NCBI RefSeq assembly: GCF_041146395.1 | Contig: NW_027182960.1 | Coordinates: 10,001 to 74,000 of the forward strand | Length of the DNA stretch: 64,000 nt | Direction of reading: 5' to 3' | Source of the DNA: Eulemur rufifrons | Lineage: Eukaryota; Chordata; Mammalia; Primates; Lemuridae | Shown here: one piece after another, positions 23,433 through 34,924 of the stretch | Layout of the letters: the number at the start of each line of letters is the position of its first letter | Numbering within the stretch: position 1 is the stretch's first letter | Translations under genes and position numbers: made by a program | The notes under the pieces: generated by a model | The model's input: only the letters and a program-made list of their open reading frames with translations | The model's database searches: none | Told to the model about the DNA's origin: nothing

Positions 23433-24089
23433 CAGGGTTAGGGTTTGGGTTAGGGGTTTGGAGTTTGGGATTATGGTTCGAGTCAGGGTTAGGTCCTAGG
23501 GATTAGGAGTTAGGGTTAGTGTTAGGGATAGGGGTTAGTTGTTGGGTTTGGGTTAGGGTGCTAGGGTTAGGTTTAGGGTTGGGGTTAATATTAGGGTTAG
23601 CGTTTAGGGTTAAAGGATAGGATTATGGTTAAGGGTTTGGCTTAGGGTTAGGGTTAAGGGTTAGTGTTAAGGTTTAGGGTTAAGTTCAGGGTTACGTGTT
23701 AGGGTGAGGGTTAACAGTTAGGGTTATGGTTAGGGTCTTAGGGGTAGGGTTAGGGTTAGAGTTAGGGGTTAGGATTAAGGGTGAAGTGTTAGGGTTATTT
23801 TTAGGCATAGTTTTAAAGTTAGGGGCTAGGGTAATGTTTGGTTTGATGGTAGGTTTAAGGTTAGGGTTAGCAGTTTAGAATTCGCATTAGGGATTAGGTG
23901 TTATGGTTATGGCTTGGAGTTAGGGTTAGAATTCAGAGATAGGAGTTGTTCTCAGGGTAAGTGTTATGCATTAACGTTATGATAAGGGGTTAAATTTAGG
24001 GTTATGGTGAGATTTACATTTTAAGGTGAGCAATGGGATCAGGGTCAGGTGTTATGTTCAGGGTTATGGTTAGGGGTGAGGGGTAGGGT

Positions 24090-24297
24090 TTATGCTTACG
24101 ACTCGGGCCCTGTCTGCACTAGGCAGGGGGGGAGGGGTTTGGGGTTGCGATTGTCGTCGGGAACCCACTCTAGTGTATGCTGAGTATGGGCACTGGGGTT
24201 TCCGGCAGGACACAGTGGTAGAGCCTCCTTTTATTCATGGCATGGGAGGATTGTAGGCTTTCTAACGCTGAGAAAGCAAGAAGTCTGATAATTAGAT
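24090..24297 (+). repeat. Island A, divergent
   Basis: TGCTTACGACTCGGGCCCTG, GGCACTGGGGTTTCCGGCAG and GGCATGGGAGGATTGTAGGC. A 3-bp loss changes the usual TCTAAACTCTGAG to TCTAACGCTGAG. Subtype is unclear, between Aa and Ab. Confidence 0.82.
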
Positions 24298-24988
24298 TTA
24301 GGGTTAGGATTATAGTTAGGGTTAGGAATGAGGTTAGTGCTAGGGTGAGGGATTAGGGCTAGGGATTATGGGTAGAGTAAAGGTTAAATGTTAGAGTTAG
24401 GTTTAACGGTTACAGTTAGGTTTAGGGTTATGTTTTAGGGTGAGGGTTATGGTTAGGGGTTAGGGTTTGGTACAGGGTTAGGGTTAAGTGTTAGGTTTAG
24501 GGTTAAAGATTAGAATTCGGATTAGGGTTGACGGTTAGTGTGAGTGTTAACGGTTAGGTTTGTGTTTAAGGGTTAGGGTTAGGGTTTAGGGCTAGTGTTA
24601 AGCGTTCGTGTTAGATTTAGGGTTAAAGTGTTATGGTTAGGGTTATGGGTTAGCATTAGGGTTAAAGGTTAAGGGTTAGGTTTATTTTCAGGCACAGGGT
24701 TAGGATTAGGTGTTAGGGTTAGTGTTACCGTTAAGGTTTTTTGTAGGCTTAAGGTTAGGTTTAGCAGTTTAGAATTAGGGTTAGGGATTAGGTGTTATGG
24801 TTATGGTAAGGAGTTAGGGTTAGAATTATGGCATAGGGGTTGGTCTCAGGGTCAGTTTTATGCTTAAAGTTAGGGTAATCGGTTAAAGTTAGTGTTACGG
24901 TGAGCTTTACGTGTTAAGGTGAGCAATAGGATCAGGGTTAGGTTTTATGTTCAGGGTTAGGGTTATGGGTGAGGGGTAGAGTTTATAC

Positions 24989-25012
24989 TTAGGGTTAGGG
25001 TTAGGGTTAGGG
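24989..25012 (+). repeat. Four perfect TTAGGG repeats
   Basis: One of the few uninterrupted runs of four exact repeats in this degenerate array. It is a possible shelterin-type (TRF1/TRF2) contact and G-quadruplex-capable tract; both are inferences. Confidence 0.8.
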
Positions 25013-25299
25013 TTTAGGCTTAAGGATCAAGGGTTAGGGTTAGGGTTAGTGTTAGGGCTGTTAGTAGGGTTAAATTTAGGGTTAGCAGCTTACAATTAGG
25101 TATTAGGTTTTACAGTTATGAATAAGAGTTAGGGTTAGAATTATGGGATAGGTGTTGTCCTCAGGGTAAGTATTATTCATTAACGTTAGGATAAGGGGTT
25201 AGGGTTAGGGTTATGGTGAGTTTTACATGTTAAGGTGAGCAATAGGATCAGGGTCAGATGTTATGATCAGGGTTATGGTTATGGGTTAGGGGCAGTGTT

Positions 25300-25500
25300 T
25301 ATGCTTAGGGCACAGGCCCTGTCTTCACTAGGTGGGGGGGCTCGGAGGCTGGGATTGTCACCAGGAACCCACTCTATCGTATGCTGGGTATGGGCCTCTG
25401 GGTTTCATGCAGGGCACAGTGGCAGAGCCTCCTTTCATGCATGGCATGGGAGGATTGTAGGCTTTCTAAACTCTGAGAAAGCAAGAAGTCTCAGAATTAG
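25300..25500 (+). repeat. Island A
   Basis: TGCTTAGGGCACAGGCCCTG, TCTATCGTATGCTGGGTATG, TTTCATGCAGGGCACAGTGG and the full GCATGGGAGGATTGTAGGCT tail. It carries a 102-codon frame (25,235-25,543), the longest in the window. That frame starts and ends inside telomere-like repeats and is not supported as a gene. Confidence 0.88.
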
Positions 25501-25908
25501 ATTTAGGGTTAGGATTACGGTTAGGGTTAGGGATGAAGTTTAGTGTTAGGGAGAGGGCTTAGTGTTAGGGATTAGGGTTTGGTACAGGGTTAGGGTTAAG
25601 TGTTCGGCTTAGGGGTAAAGATTAGGATTAGTGTTAGGTTTAAGGGTTAGCTGAGGGTTAACGGTTAGGGTTAAGGTGAAGGGTTAGGGTTAGGGTTTAG
25701 GGTTAGGATTAGGGGTTCGTGTTAGGTTTAGGGTTACACTTAAGTGTTAGGGTTTAGGTTCAGGTTTAGGGTTCATGGTTAAGGTTATGTTTAGGGGTTA
25801 GGTTTAGGGGTTAGGTTTGGTGTAAGGGTATAGTGTTAGTGAAGGGAGTTTGGGTCAGGGTTTCTGTTTAGGGTAGGGGTTAGTGTTAGGACTTAGATTT
25901 AGCGATTA

Positions 25909-26100
25909 GTTTAAGGTCAGAGGACCTGTTTAATCTATGGTGAGAAGGGTGTGGAATCGGTCGCTGAGACACCACAGCATTGTACCCTGGGCCTTGGGCT
26001 CAGACGTACATGCAGGAATCAGGGGGAGCCTGTTCTCATGCATGGCATGGTTGTATTGTAGGCTTGGTTAACTCTTAGAATGGAAGAAGTGTGAGAATTA
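25909..26100 (+). repeat. Island B
   Basis: TTAAGGTCAGAGGACCTGTT, GGTGTGGAATCGGTCGCTGA, GACACCACAGCATTGTACCC and TGGCATGGTTGTATTGTAGG. This B subtype (with GACACCAC) differs from those at 21,011 and 23,243 (with CACGAAAGCAC). Confidence 0.88.
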
Positions 26101-26408
26101 GGGTTATGGTTAGGGTTAGGGATTTGGGTTTAGGAGAGAGTGTTCAAATGAGGGTTAGGGGTTAGGCATTAGGGGTTAGGGTTAGTGTTAGGGTTAGGGG
26201 TTGGGGTGAGGGTTGGGTTAGGGGCTAGGGTTAGGTTTAGGGTTGGGGTTAGTGTTAGCGTTCGAGTTAGGGATTAGAGTTAGGGTTAAGGGATAGGATT
26301 AGGGTTAAGAGTTTGGCTTAGGGTTCAGGTTAAGGGTTAGGGTTATGGTTAAAGATTAGTGTTAGTTTAAACAGTTACAGTTAGGTTTAGGGTTAAATTT
26401 TAGGGTGA

Positions 26409-26455
26409 GGGCTTTTTAAACTCTGAGAGAGGAAGACGTCTGAGATTAAGATTTA
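26409..26455 (+). repeat. Orphan tail of an A island
   Basis: GGGCTTTTTAAACTCTGAGA and GGAAGACGTCTGAGATTAAG correspond to only the last ~47 bp of an A island, joined directly to TTAGGG repeats. The first ~150 bp are missing, as expected from a deletion or unequal exchange. Confidence 0.75.
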
Positions 26456-27002
26456 GGGATAGGATTATGGTTAGGATTAGGGATGACGATTAGTGTTAGG
26501 GTGAGGGCTTAGGGTTAAGGGTTAGGGATAGAGTTAGGGTTAAGGTTAGTGTTAGTTTTAACGGTTAAAGTTAGGTTTAGGGTTAAGGTTTATTGTCAGG
26601 GTTAAGGTCAGGGGTTAGGGTTTCGTACAGGGTAAGAGTTAAGTGTTAGGTTTAGGGTTAAAGATTAGCATTATGGTTAGTGTTAAAGGTTAGTGTGAGG
26701 GTAAAAGTTTAGGGTTAAGTTTAAGGGCTAGGGTTAGGGGTTAGTGTTAGGGTTAAGGGGTCTTGTTAGGTTTAGGGTTACAGTTAAGTGTTATGGTTAG
26801 TGTTAGGGGTTACGGTTAGGCTTAGGGTTCATGGTTAGTGTAACATTTAGGGGTTAGGGCTAGGGTTAAATGATAGTGTTAGAGTTAAGGCTTAGGCTTT
26901 GGGTAAAGGTTTAGGGATAGGTTTACGGGTTAGGGTTAGTGTCAGGGTTAAATGTTAGGGTGAGAGTTAACAGTTATGGTTAGGGTTATTGGTTAGGGGT
27001 TG

Positions 27003-27197
27003 TGTTTATGCTTAGGGCACGTGCCTTGTCTGCACTAGGCGGAGAGGTTAGGGGGCTAGCATATTCGCCGGGAAATCACTCTATCGTATGCTGGGTATTG
27101 GCCCCTGGACACAGTGGCAGGGCCTCCTTTCACACATGGCATGGGAGGATTATAGGCTTTCTAAACTCTGAGAAAGAAAAAGTCTGAGAATTAGATT
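27003..27197 (+). repeat. Island A, internally shortened
   Basis: TGCTTAGGGCACGTGCCTTG, TCTATCGTATGCTGGGTATT and CACACATGGCATGGGAGGAT. About 12 bp are lost: CCCCTGG is followed directly by ACACAGTGGCAG, so the usual GTTTCATGCAGG is absent. The tail has GAAAGAAAAAGTC in place of GAAAGCAAGAAGTC. Confidence 0.85.
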
Positions 27198-27710
27198 TAG
27201 GGTTAGGATTATGGTTAGAATTAGGGATGAAGTTTAGTGTTAAGGTGATGCCTTAGGGTTAGGGGTTAGGTTTAGGGTCAGAGTTAAAGGTCAGTGTTAG
27301 GTTTAACAGTTACAGTTAGGTTTAGCGTTAAGGTTTAGTGTTAGGGTTCAGTTTAGGGGATAGGTTTTGGTACAGGTTAAGGTTTAAGTATTAAGTTTAG
27401 AGTTAAAGATTACAATTAGGGTTAGGTTTAAAGGTAAGTGTGAGGATTAACGGTTAGGGTTAAGCATGAGGGTTAGGGATTAGGTTTAGTGTTAAGGGTT
27501 TATGTTAGTTTAGGGTTAGAGTTAAGTGTTATGGTTAGGGTTAGGGGTTAGGGTTAGATATAGGGTGCATGGTTAGGGTTACGTTTAGGGGTTAGGGTTA
27601 CGGGTTAGGTTTAGGGTGAGTGTTTGGTGTTAGTGTTGGGCATTAGGATAAGGGCTTAGGTTTAGGGTTAGCGTTTAGGTTTAGTGTTAGGGCTTAGATT
27701 TAGCGGTTAG

Positions 27711-27900
27711 TTTAAGGGCACAGGACCTGTTTAATCTATGGTGAGAAGGGTGCAGAATTGGTCCCCTTGACACCACACCATCGTACCTGGGCCTTGGGCC
27801 CAGACCTACATGCAGGACTCAGGCGGAGCCTCTTCTCACTCATGGCATGGCTCTATTGTAGGCTTGGTGAACTCTGAAAATGGAGGAAGTGTGAGAATTA
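27711..27900 (+). repeat. Island B
   Basis: GGGCACAGGACCTGTTTAAT, GGTGCAGAATTGGTCCCCTT, GACACCACACCATCGTACCT, TGCAGGACTCAGGCGGAGCC and GGCTCTATTGTAGGCTTGGT. Confidence 0.9.
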
Positions 27901-28665
27901 GGGTTATGGTTATGGTTAATTGTTTGGGGTTAGGGGTTAGGGTTCGAGTGTGGTTCAGGGGTTAGAAATTAGGAGTTAGTGTTAGTGTTAGGGTTAGGGG
28001 TTAGGGGTTAGTGTTGGTTTAGGGGCTAGGGTTAGATTCAGAGTTAGGGTTAGTGTTAGGGTTAGGGTTAGGGATTATGGTTAGGGTTAGGAATTAGGGT
28101 TAGGGTTAGGCTTAAGGGATAGGATTAGGGTAAAGGGTTAAGGCTTAGGGTTAGCATTAGGGATTAGGGTTAGGGTTAAATGTTAGGGTTTTGGTCTGAT
28201 TTAAGGGTTAGGGTGAGCGTTAACAGTTAGGGTTAAGGTTAATTGTTAGGATTGGGGGTTAGGCTTAAGGATTCGTATTAGGGTTAGGGTATAAGGGTGA
28301 GACTTAAGTCTTATGGTTAGGGACAGGGCTTTTGGTTAGGGATAAGGGTTAGGAGTTAGGGTTACTTTTAGGCATAGGGTAGGATTAGGGGTGAGGGTTA
28401 GGGTTAGGGTTAGTGTTAGGGTTGTTGGTAGTGTTAAGGTTAGGGTTAGCAGTTTAGAATTAGGGTTAGGGATTAGGTTTTATGGTTATGGCTAAGATTT
28501 AGGGTTAGAATTATGGGATAGGCGTTGTTCTCCGTGTAAGTGTTATGCATTAACTTTAGGAGATGCGGTTAAAGTTAGGGTTACAGTGTGGTCTACATGA
28601 TAAGGTGAGCAGTAGGATCAGGGTTAGGTGTTACGTTCAAGGTTAGGGTTATATGTTAGGCGTAC

Positions 28666-28874
28666 TTTTTATGCTTAGGGCACGGGCCCTGTCTGCACTA
28701 GGCGGGAGGATTAGGGGTCTAGGATTGTGGCCGAGAACTTTCTCTATCGTACACTGGGTATGGGTCCCTGGGTTTCATGCAGGACACAGTGGCAGAGCCT
28801 CTTTTCACGCATGGCATGGGAGGATTGTAGGCTTTCTAAACTCTGAGAAAGCAAGAAGTCTGAGAATTAGATTT
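28666..28874 (+). repeat. Island A
   Basis: TGCTTAGGGCACGGGCCCTG, TCTATCGTACACTGGGTATG, TTTCATGCAGGACACAGTGG and GGCATGGGAGGATTGTAGGC. A complete A island, with a frame shadow at 28,653-28,913. Confidence 0.9.
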
Positions 28875-29399
28875 AGGGATAGGATTATGGTTAGTGTTAA
28901 GGATAAAGTTTAGCATTAGGGTGAGGGCTTAGGGTTAGGGGTTAGAGTTACGGTCAGGGTTAAAGGTTAGTGTTAGGTTTAATGGTTACAGTTAGCTTTA
29001 GGGTCAAGTGTTAGGGTTAAGGTTAAGGTTAGGGGTTAGGTTTTGGTACAGGGTAAGGGTTAACTGTTAGGTTTAGGGTTAAAGATTACGATTAGGGTTA
29101 GGTTTAAGGGTTAGTGTGAGAGTTAACGGTTAGGGTTAAGGTTAAGTGTTAGGGTTAGTGGTTAAGTTTAGGTTTAAGTGTTCGTGTTAGGTTTAGGGTT
29201 AGAGTTAAGTGTTATGGTTAGGGTTTGGGGTTAGGGTTAGGTTTAGGGTTCATCGTTAGGGTTACGTTTAGGCATTAGGGTTATGGGTAAGGATTAGGGT
29301 AAGGGTTTAATGTTAGTGTTGGGCGTTAGGGTCAGGGCTTAAGTTTAGGGTTAAGGGTTAGTGTTAGAGTTAGCGTTAGGGCTTAGATTTAGAGGTTAT

Positions 29400-29590
29400 T
29401 TTAAGGGCACAGGACCTGTGTAATCTATGGTGAGAAGTGTGCAGAATGGGTCATCGCCACACCACACCATCGTACCCTAGGCCTTGGGCCCAGACCTACA
29501 TGCAGGTCTCAGGCAGAGCCTCTTCTCACGCATGGCATGGTTTTATTGTAGGCTTGGCTAACTCTGAGAATGGAGGAAGTGTGAGAATTA
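29400..29590 (+). repeat. Island B
   Basis: GGGCACAGGACCTGTGTAAT, GTGTGCAGAATGGGTCATCG, CACACCATCGTACCCTAGGC and TGGCATGGTTTTATTGTAGG. Very close to the B at 27,711, suggesting one A-B unit of about 1.68 kb repeated here. Confidence 0.9.
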
Positions 29591-29739
29591 TGGTTATGAT
29601 TAGGGTTAGGTGTTTGGGGTTAGGGGTTAGTGTTCGCGTGAGGGTTAGGTGTTAGGGATTAGGGGTTAGGGTTAATGTTAGCATTAGGGGTTAACGGTTA
29701 GGGTTGGGTTAGGGACTAGAGATAGATTTAGGGTTGGGG

Positions 29740-29763
29740 TTAGGGTTAGGGTTAGGGTTAGGG
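29740..29763 (+). repeat. Four perfect TTAGGG repeats
   Basis: An exact four-hexamer run followed by TTAGGGG slippage-type variants, just after a B island. Confidence 0.78.
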
Positions 29764-30389
29764 GTTAGGGTTAGGGTTAAGGGATAGGATTAGGGTTAAG
29801 GGTTAAGGCTTAGGGTTAGCATTAAGGGATAGGGTTAGGGTTAAGGGTTAGGGTTATGGTCCGAGTTAAGGGTTAGGGTGAGGGTTAACAGTTAGGGTTA
29901 GGGTTATAAGTTAGGGATAGTGTTAGGTTTAAGGTCTAGGGTTAGGGTTAGAGGTAGCTTTACTGCTAAGATTAGGTCTCGGCATTAAGGTAAGGGTTAG
30001 TGTTAGGGTTAAGGGTCAGGGTTAGGTTTAATTGTTAGGATTAGGATCAGAATTAAGGGTTAGGCTTAGGGTTAGGGGATAGGGTTAGGGTTTAGGGTAA
30101 ACTTTTAAGGTTATGTTTAGGGATAAGGTTAGGGTTAGCGTTTAAGGTTAGGGTTAGTATTAGGGTTGTTTGTAGGGTTAAGGTAATGTTTAGTGGTTAG
30201 AATTAGGGTTAGGGATTAGGGGTTACTGTTATGGCTAGGAGTTAGGGTTAGAATTAAGTGATAGGGGTTGTTCTTAGCATAAGTGTTATGCATTAATGTT
30301 AGGATAAGTGGTTAAAGTTAGGTTTACGGTGAGGTTTATGTGTTAAGGTGAGCAATAGGATCAGGGTTAGAATTATGAGTGAGGGGTAG

Positions 30390-30595
30390 GGTTTTGCTTA
30401 GGGTATGGGCCCTGTCTGCCCTGGGAGTGGGATTGAGGGGGATGCGATTGTCACCAGAAACCCACTCTATCGTATGCAGGGTATGGGCCCATGGGTTTCT
30501 TGTAGGACACTCTGGCAGAGCCTGATTTCACGCATGGTAAAGGAGGTTTGTAAGCTTTCAAATCTCTAAGAAAGTAAGAAGTCTGAGAATTAGAT
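30390..30595 (+). repeat. Island A, divergent
   Basis: TTGCTTAGGGTATGGGCCCT, TCTATCGTATGCAGGGTATG, TTTCTTGTAGGACACTCTGG and CACGCATGGTAAAGGAGG. More diverged than its neighbours, near the head-to-head switch. Confidence 0.85.
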
Positions 30596-30918
30596 TTAAG
30601 GTTAGGATTATCGTTATGGTTAGGGATGAAGTTTAATCTTAGGGTGAGGGCTTCGGGTAAGGGGATACGGTTAGTTTTAGGGTTAAAAGTTACTGTTAGG
30701 TTTAACAGTTACAGTTAGACTTAGGGTTTAGGTTTAGGGTTAGGGTTAAGCTTAGGGGTTATGGTTTGGTACAGGGTTAGGGTTAAGTGTTAGGGTTAGG
30801 GTTAAAGATCATGACAAGGGTTAGAGTTAAGGGTTAGTTTGAGTGTTAACAGTAGGGTTAAGGATAACTTTTAGGGTTAGGGGTTAGGATTAGTGTTAGG
30901 GCTGAGATTTAGCGGTTA

Positions 30919-31108
30919 GTTTAAGGGCACAGGACCTGTTTAATCTATGGTGAGAGTGGTGCACAGGGTCGCTGCGACACAACACCACCGTACGCTGGGC
31001 CTTGGGCCAAGACCTACATACAGGACTCAGGTGGAGCCTCTTCTCACGCATGACATGGCTGTATTGTAGGCTTGGTTAACTCTGAGAATGGAAGAAGTGT
31101 CAGAAATC
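30919..31108 (+). repeat. Island B, last before the orientation switch
   Basis: GGGCACAGGACCTGTTTAAT, GTCGCTGCGACACAACACCA, GGTGGAGCCTCTTCTCACGC and CATGACATGGCTGTATTGTA. Only ~22 bp of TTAGGG-type sequence follows before the array flips. Confidence 0.9.
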
Positions 31109-31140
31109 GGGTTAGGGCTGGCTGTAGGTGTTTTTAACCC
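31109..31140. other. Head-to-head telomere-like junction
   Basis: GGGTTAGGGCTGGCTGTAGG TGTTTTT is followed at once by AACCCCTAACCC. Orientation changes from TTAGGG to CCCTAA with no unique sequence between. In other B copies the flank here continues as GTGTTTGGGGTTAGG, so the break lies at about 31,130. Both sides are degenerate. Confidence 0.88.
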
Positions 31141-31239
31141 CTAACCCTAACACTAACCCCCTAATCCTAACCCTAACACTAACCCCAAGGTTAAATCTAA
31201 CCTTAACCCCTACGACAACCCTAACCCTAACCCTAACCC

Positions 31240-31277
31240 CTCTCACTGTAGAATAAACAGGTCCTGTGCCCTTAAAC
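31240..31277 (-). repeat. Fragment of island B
   Basis: Only the outer end of B is present (TCTCACTGTAGAATAAACAG then GTCCTGTGCCCTTAAAC). The remaining ~150 bp are missing and CCCTAA repeats abut the break. It lies ~110 bp from the orientation switch. Confidence 0.82.
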
Positions 31278-31800
31278 TAACCACTAAATCTAAGCCCTAA
31301 CATCAACCCTAACCTCTGACCCTAAACCTAAGCCCTGAGCCTAAAGCCCAACACTAACTCTAAACTCTTACCCTAAAGCTAATCCCTAACCCTAATGCTA
31401 ACCTCTAAACGTAACCCTAACTGTGAACCCTAAACCTAACCCTAACCTCGAGCGCTAACCATAGCACTTAACTCTAACCCTAAACCTAACATGAACCCTT
31501 AATCCTAACACTAACCCTAACCCTAACTCTTAACTTTAACCCTGACTGTTAACCCTCACACTAACCTTTAAACCTAACCTTAATCGTAATCTTTAACCCT
31601 AAACCTAATATTTAACCCTAATCCTGTACCAAACCCTAAACCCTAACCTTAAACCTAACCATAAACCTTAACCCTGAACCTAACTGTAACGGTTAAAACT
31701 AAGAGTAACCTGTAACGCTACCCGTAACCCCTAACTCTAAGCCTTCACCCTAATACTAACCTTGATCCTTAACCCGAACCCTAACCCTAACCCTAAATCT

Positions 31801-32006
31801 AATTCTCAGTCTTCTTGCTTTCTTAGAGTTTAGAAAGCCTACAATCCTCCCATGCCATGCGTGAAAGGAGGCTCTTCCACTGTGTCCTGAATGAACCGCT
31901 GGGGCCCATAACCAGAGTACGATAGAGTGGGTTCCTGGTGACAATCCCAGCCCCCTAACCCCCCCCCCAGCCTAATGCAGACAAGGCCCGTGCCCTAAGC
32001 ATAAAC
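31801..32006 (-). repeat. Island A
   Basis: TCTTCTTGCTTTCTTAGAGT, CATGCGTGAAAGGAGGCTCT, CCAGAGTACGATAGAGTGGG and CAAGGCCCGTGCCCTAAGC. It has Aa-like TTAGAGTTTAGAAAG but CCTACAATCC as in other subtypes. Confidence 0.87.
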
Positions 32007-33168
32007 TCTACACCTCACCCAAAACTCTAACCCTGAAAATAACATTTAACCCTGATTCTATTGCTCACCTTAGAATGTAAACCTCACCGTAACCTGAACT
32101 TTAACCTCTTATCCTAACGTTAATGCATAACACTTACCCTGAGATTAACCCCTATCCCATAATTCTAACCCTATCTCCTAGTCATAACTGTGACAACTAA
32201 TCCCTAACCCTAATTCTAAACCACTAACACTAACTGTTACCCTACGTAGTTACTGTTACGGTAACCTACTGTTACCCTAACACTGAACCTAACCCTTACT
32301 CCTAACGCCAAAGCTATGGCTAAAAATAATGCTAACCCTTGACCCTTTACCCTAACTCCTAACCCTAACCCTAATCCTAACCACTAAACCCAACCTTAGC
32401 TCTTAACCCTAACCCTAAACCTTACCCTGACGCCTAGACCTAACACTAACACTAAACTAACACCTAACCCTAATCATAACCCCTAAAGCTAACCCTAACC
32501 CTGAACCCTAAACCTAACTCTAACACTTAATACTAACTATATCCCTAACCCCTAACCCCAACCCTAACCCTAACCGTTAACCCTCACCCTAACCCTTAAA
32601 CCGGACCCTAACACTAAATCTTAACCCTAAAGCTACGCCCAACCCTTAACCATAATCCTATCCCTTAACCCTAAACCTAACCCCTAACCCTAAACCTAAC
32701 ACTAACCCCAATCCTAATTCTAACCATAGCCCTTAATACATCACTACGCCTAACCCCTAACCCTAACCCTAACCCCTAATGCTAACCCTAACACTGAACC
32801 CTAAACCTAACCCTATCCCTAACCCTTAAACATAACTCTATCCCTAACCAATAATCCTAAGCCTAATCTTTAACCCTCACCCTAGAGCTTAACTCAAACC
32901 GTAACCCTAAGCCTAAACCCCAACCCTAACACTTAACACAAACCCTAAGCCTAAACACTTAACGCCAATCCTATCCTTTAACCCTAACACTAACCCTGAT
33001 GCCTAATCCTAACCCTAACACTAACCCCAACCATAAATCTAACCCTAGCCCCTAACGCAAAACTAACCCCTAACCCTAACACTAACCCTAAATCCTAGTC
33101 CCTAACCACTAAACCTCACTTGAACCCTAACCCCTAACACCAAACCCTTAACCCTAACCATAACCCTA

Positions 33169-33360
33169 TTTCTCACACTACTTCCATTCTCAGAGTTAAC
33201 CAAGCCTAAAATACAACCATGCAATGCGTGAGTAGAGTTTCCGCATGAGTCCTGCAAGTAGCTCTGGGCCAAAGGCCCAGGATCCGATGGTGTAGTGTCG
33301 CATGGAAACATTCTGCACCCTTCTCACCATAGATTACACAGGTCCTGTACCCTTAAACTA
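33169..33360 (-). repeat. Island B
   Basis: TTCTCACACTACTTCCATTC, CAGAGTTAACCAAGCCTAAA, ATGAGTCCTGCAAGTAGCTC and CACAGGTCCTGTACCCTTAA in minus orientation. Confidence 0.87.
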
Positions 33361-33876
33361 ACCGCCAAATCAAAGCCCAAACACTGACCCTAACCCCTAA
33401 CCCTACCTAAGCCCTGACCCTAATGCCCAACACTAACACTAAACGCTTACCCTAAACCTAACCCCTAAATGTAACCTTAACCATGAACCCTAAACCTAAC
33501 CCAAACCCCTAACCCTAACCATAACACTTAACTCTAACCCTAAACCTAACATGAACACTTAACCCTAACCCTAACCCATAAACCTAACACTTAACCTTAA
33601 CCCTAACCGTTAACCCTCACACTAAACCTTAACCCTAACCCTAATCCTAATCTTTGAGCCTAAACCTAGCACTTAACCCTTACCCTGTACCAAAACCTAA
33701 CCCCTAATCTTAACCCTAAGCTTAAACCTTAAAGCTTAACCCTAAACCTAACTGTAACTGTTAAACCTAACACTAACCTTTAACCCTGACCCTAACTGAA
33801 ACCCCTAACCCTAAGCCCTCACCATAACAGTAACCTATATTGCTAACCCTAACCCTAATCCTAGCCCTAAATTTAA

Positions 33877-34073
33877 TTCTCAGACTTCTTGCTTTCTCAG
33901 AGTTTACAAAGCCTACAATCCTCCCATGCCATGTGTAGAAGGAGGCTTGGCCACTGTGTCCGGCATGAAACCAAGGGGCCCATACCCAGTGTATGATAGA
34001 GTGGCTTCCGGCATCTATCCCAGCCCTCTAAGCCCCCTCCTAGAGCAGAGAGGGCTCGTGATATAAGCATAAA
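33877..34073 (-). repeat. Island A, divergent
   Basis: TTCTCAGACTTCTTGCTTTC, GTGTAGAAGGAGGCTTGGCC, CCGGCATGAAACCAAGGGGC and GAGGGCTCGTGATATAAGC. It lacks several bases in the TTCCGGCATCTATCCC region. Confidence 0.83.
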
Positions 34074-34924
34074 CACTACCCCTCACCCATAACCCTAACC
34101 CTGAACATCACAGCTCACCCTGATACTATTGCTCACCTTAACACATCAACCTCACCATAACTCTAACTTGAACCTGTTATCCTAACGTTAATGCATAAGA
34201 CTTACCCTAAGAACAACCCCTATCCCTTAATTCTAACCCTAACTCCTAGCCACAATTGTAACACCTAATCCCTAAGGCTAATTCAAAACTGCTAAACATT
34301 ACCTTATCCCTACAAACTAACCCTAACCCTAACCGCTAACCCTAACCGTACACCTAAAAATAACCGTAACACTTGACACTTAACCCTAACCCTTAACCCT
34401 GATCCTAATCCTAACAATTAAACCTAACCCTAACTCTTAAGCCTAACACTAACACGTACCCTAATGCCTAGACCTAACCCTAAGAGTAAACGTAACCCCT
34501 AACCCTAACCCTAATCCCTAATGCTAACCCTAACACTGAACCCTAATCCTAAGCCTTAAACCTAACTCTATCCTTAACCCATAACCCTAGCCCTAACCGT
34601 TAACCCCACACTAACCCTTAACTCGAACTGTAACCCTAACCCTTAAAACTAAACCTAACACTTAACGCTAACCCTAAGCCTTAACGCTTAACCCTTATCC
34701 TATCCCTTAACCCTAACTCTAACCCATAACGCTAACCCTAACCCCACTCTAAATCTAACCCTAGCCCCTAACCCAACCCTAACCCCTAAGCCCTAACCCT
34801 ATCACTAAACCCAACACCTACTCCCTAACCCCTAATCCTCACTCGAAGCTTAAGCCCTAACCCTAAGCCCTCTCCCTGACTAATCTTCATCCCTAACCCT
34901 AACCATAATCCTAACCCTAAATCT

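Larger units (their letters stand above)
16818..31130 (+). repeat. Divergent TTAGGG-orientation array with A and B islands
   Basis: The + strand now reads TTAGGG and variants, opposite to 1-7,240. Ten A islands, six B islands, two degenerate islands near the left edge and one orphan fragment are embedded. The spacers between listed islands hold only degenerate TTAGGG repeats of 300-1,600 bp. Unit order is irregular: Ac-Ab-Aa-B on the left, mostly alternating A-B on the right. No gene, RNA or transposon is seen. Confidence 0.93.

Noticed and set aside
25235..25543. 102-codon frame across an A island, the longest in the window
   Set aside because: It begins and ends in telomere-like repeats, has hexamer-derived R/V/G tails, matches no domain I recognise and is not kept in sister islands.
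31109..31140. Calling the junction a proven ancestral chromosome fusion
   Set aside because: Both sides are degenerate, island-bearing arrays, and an internal inversion or assembly join would look the same.
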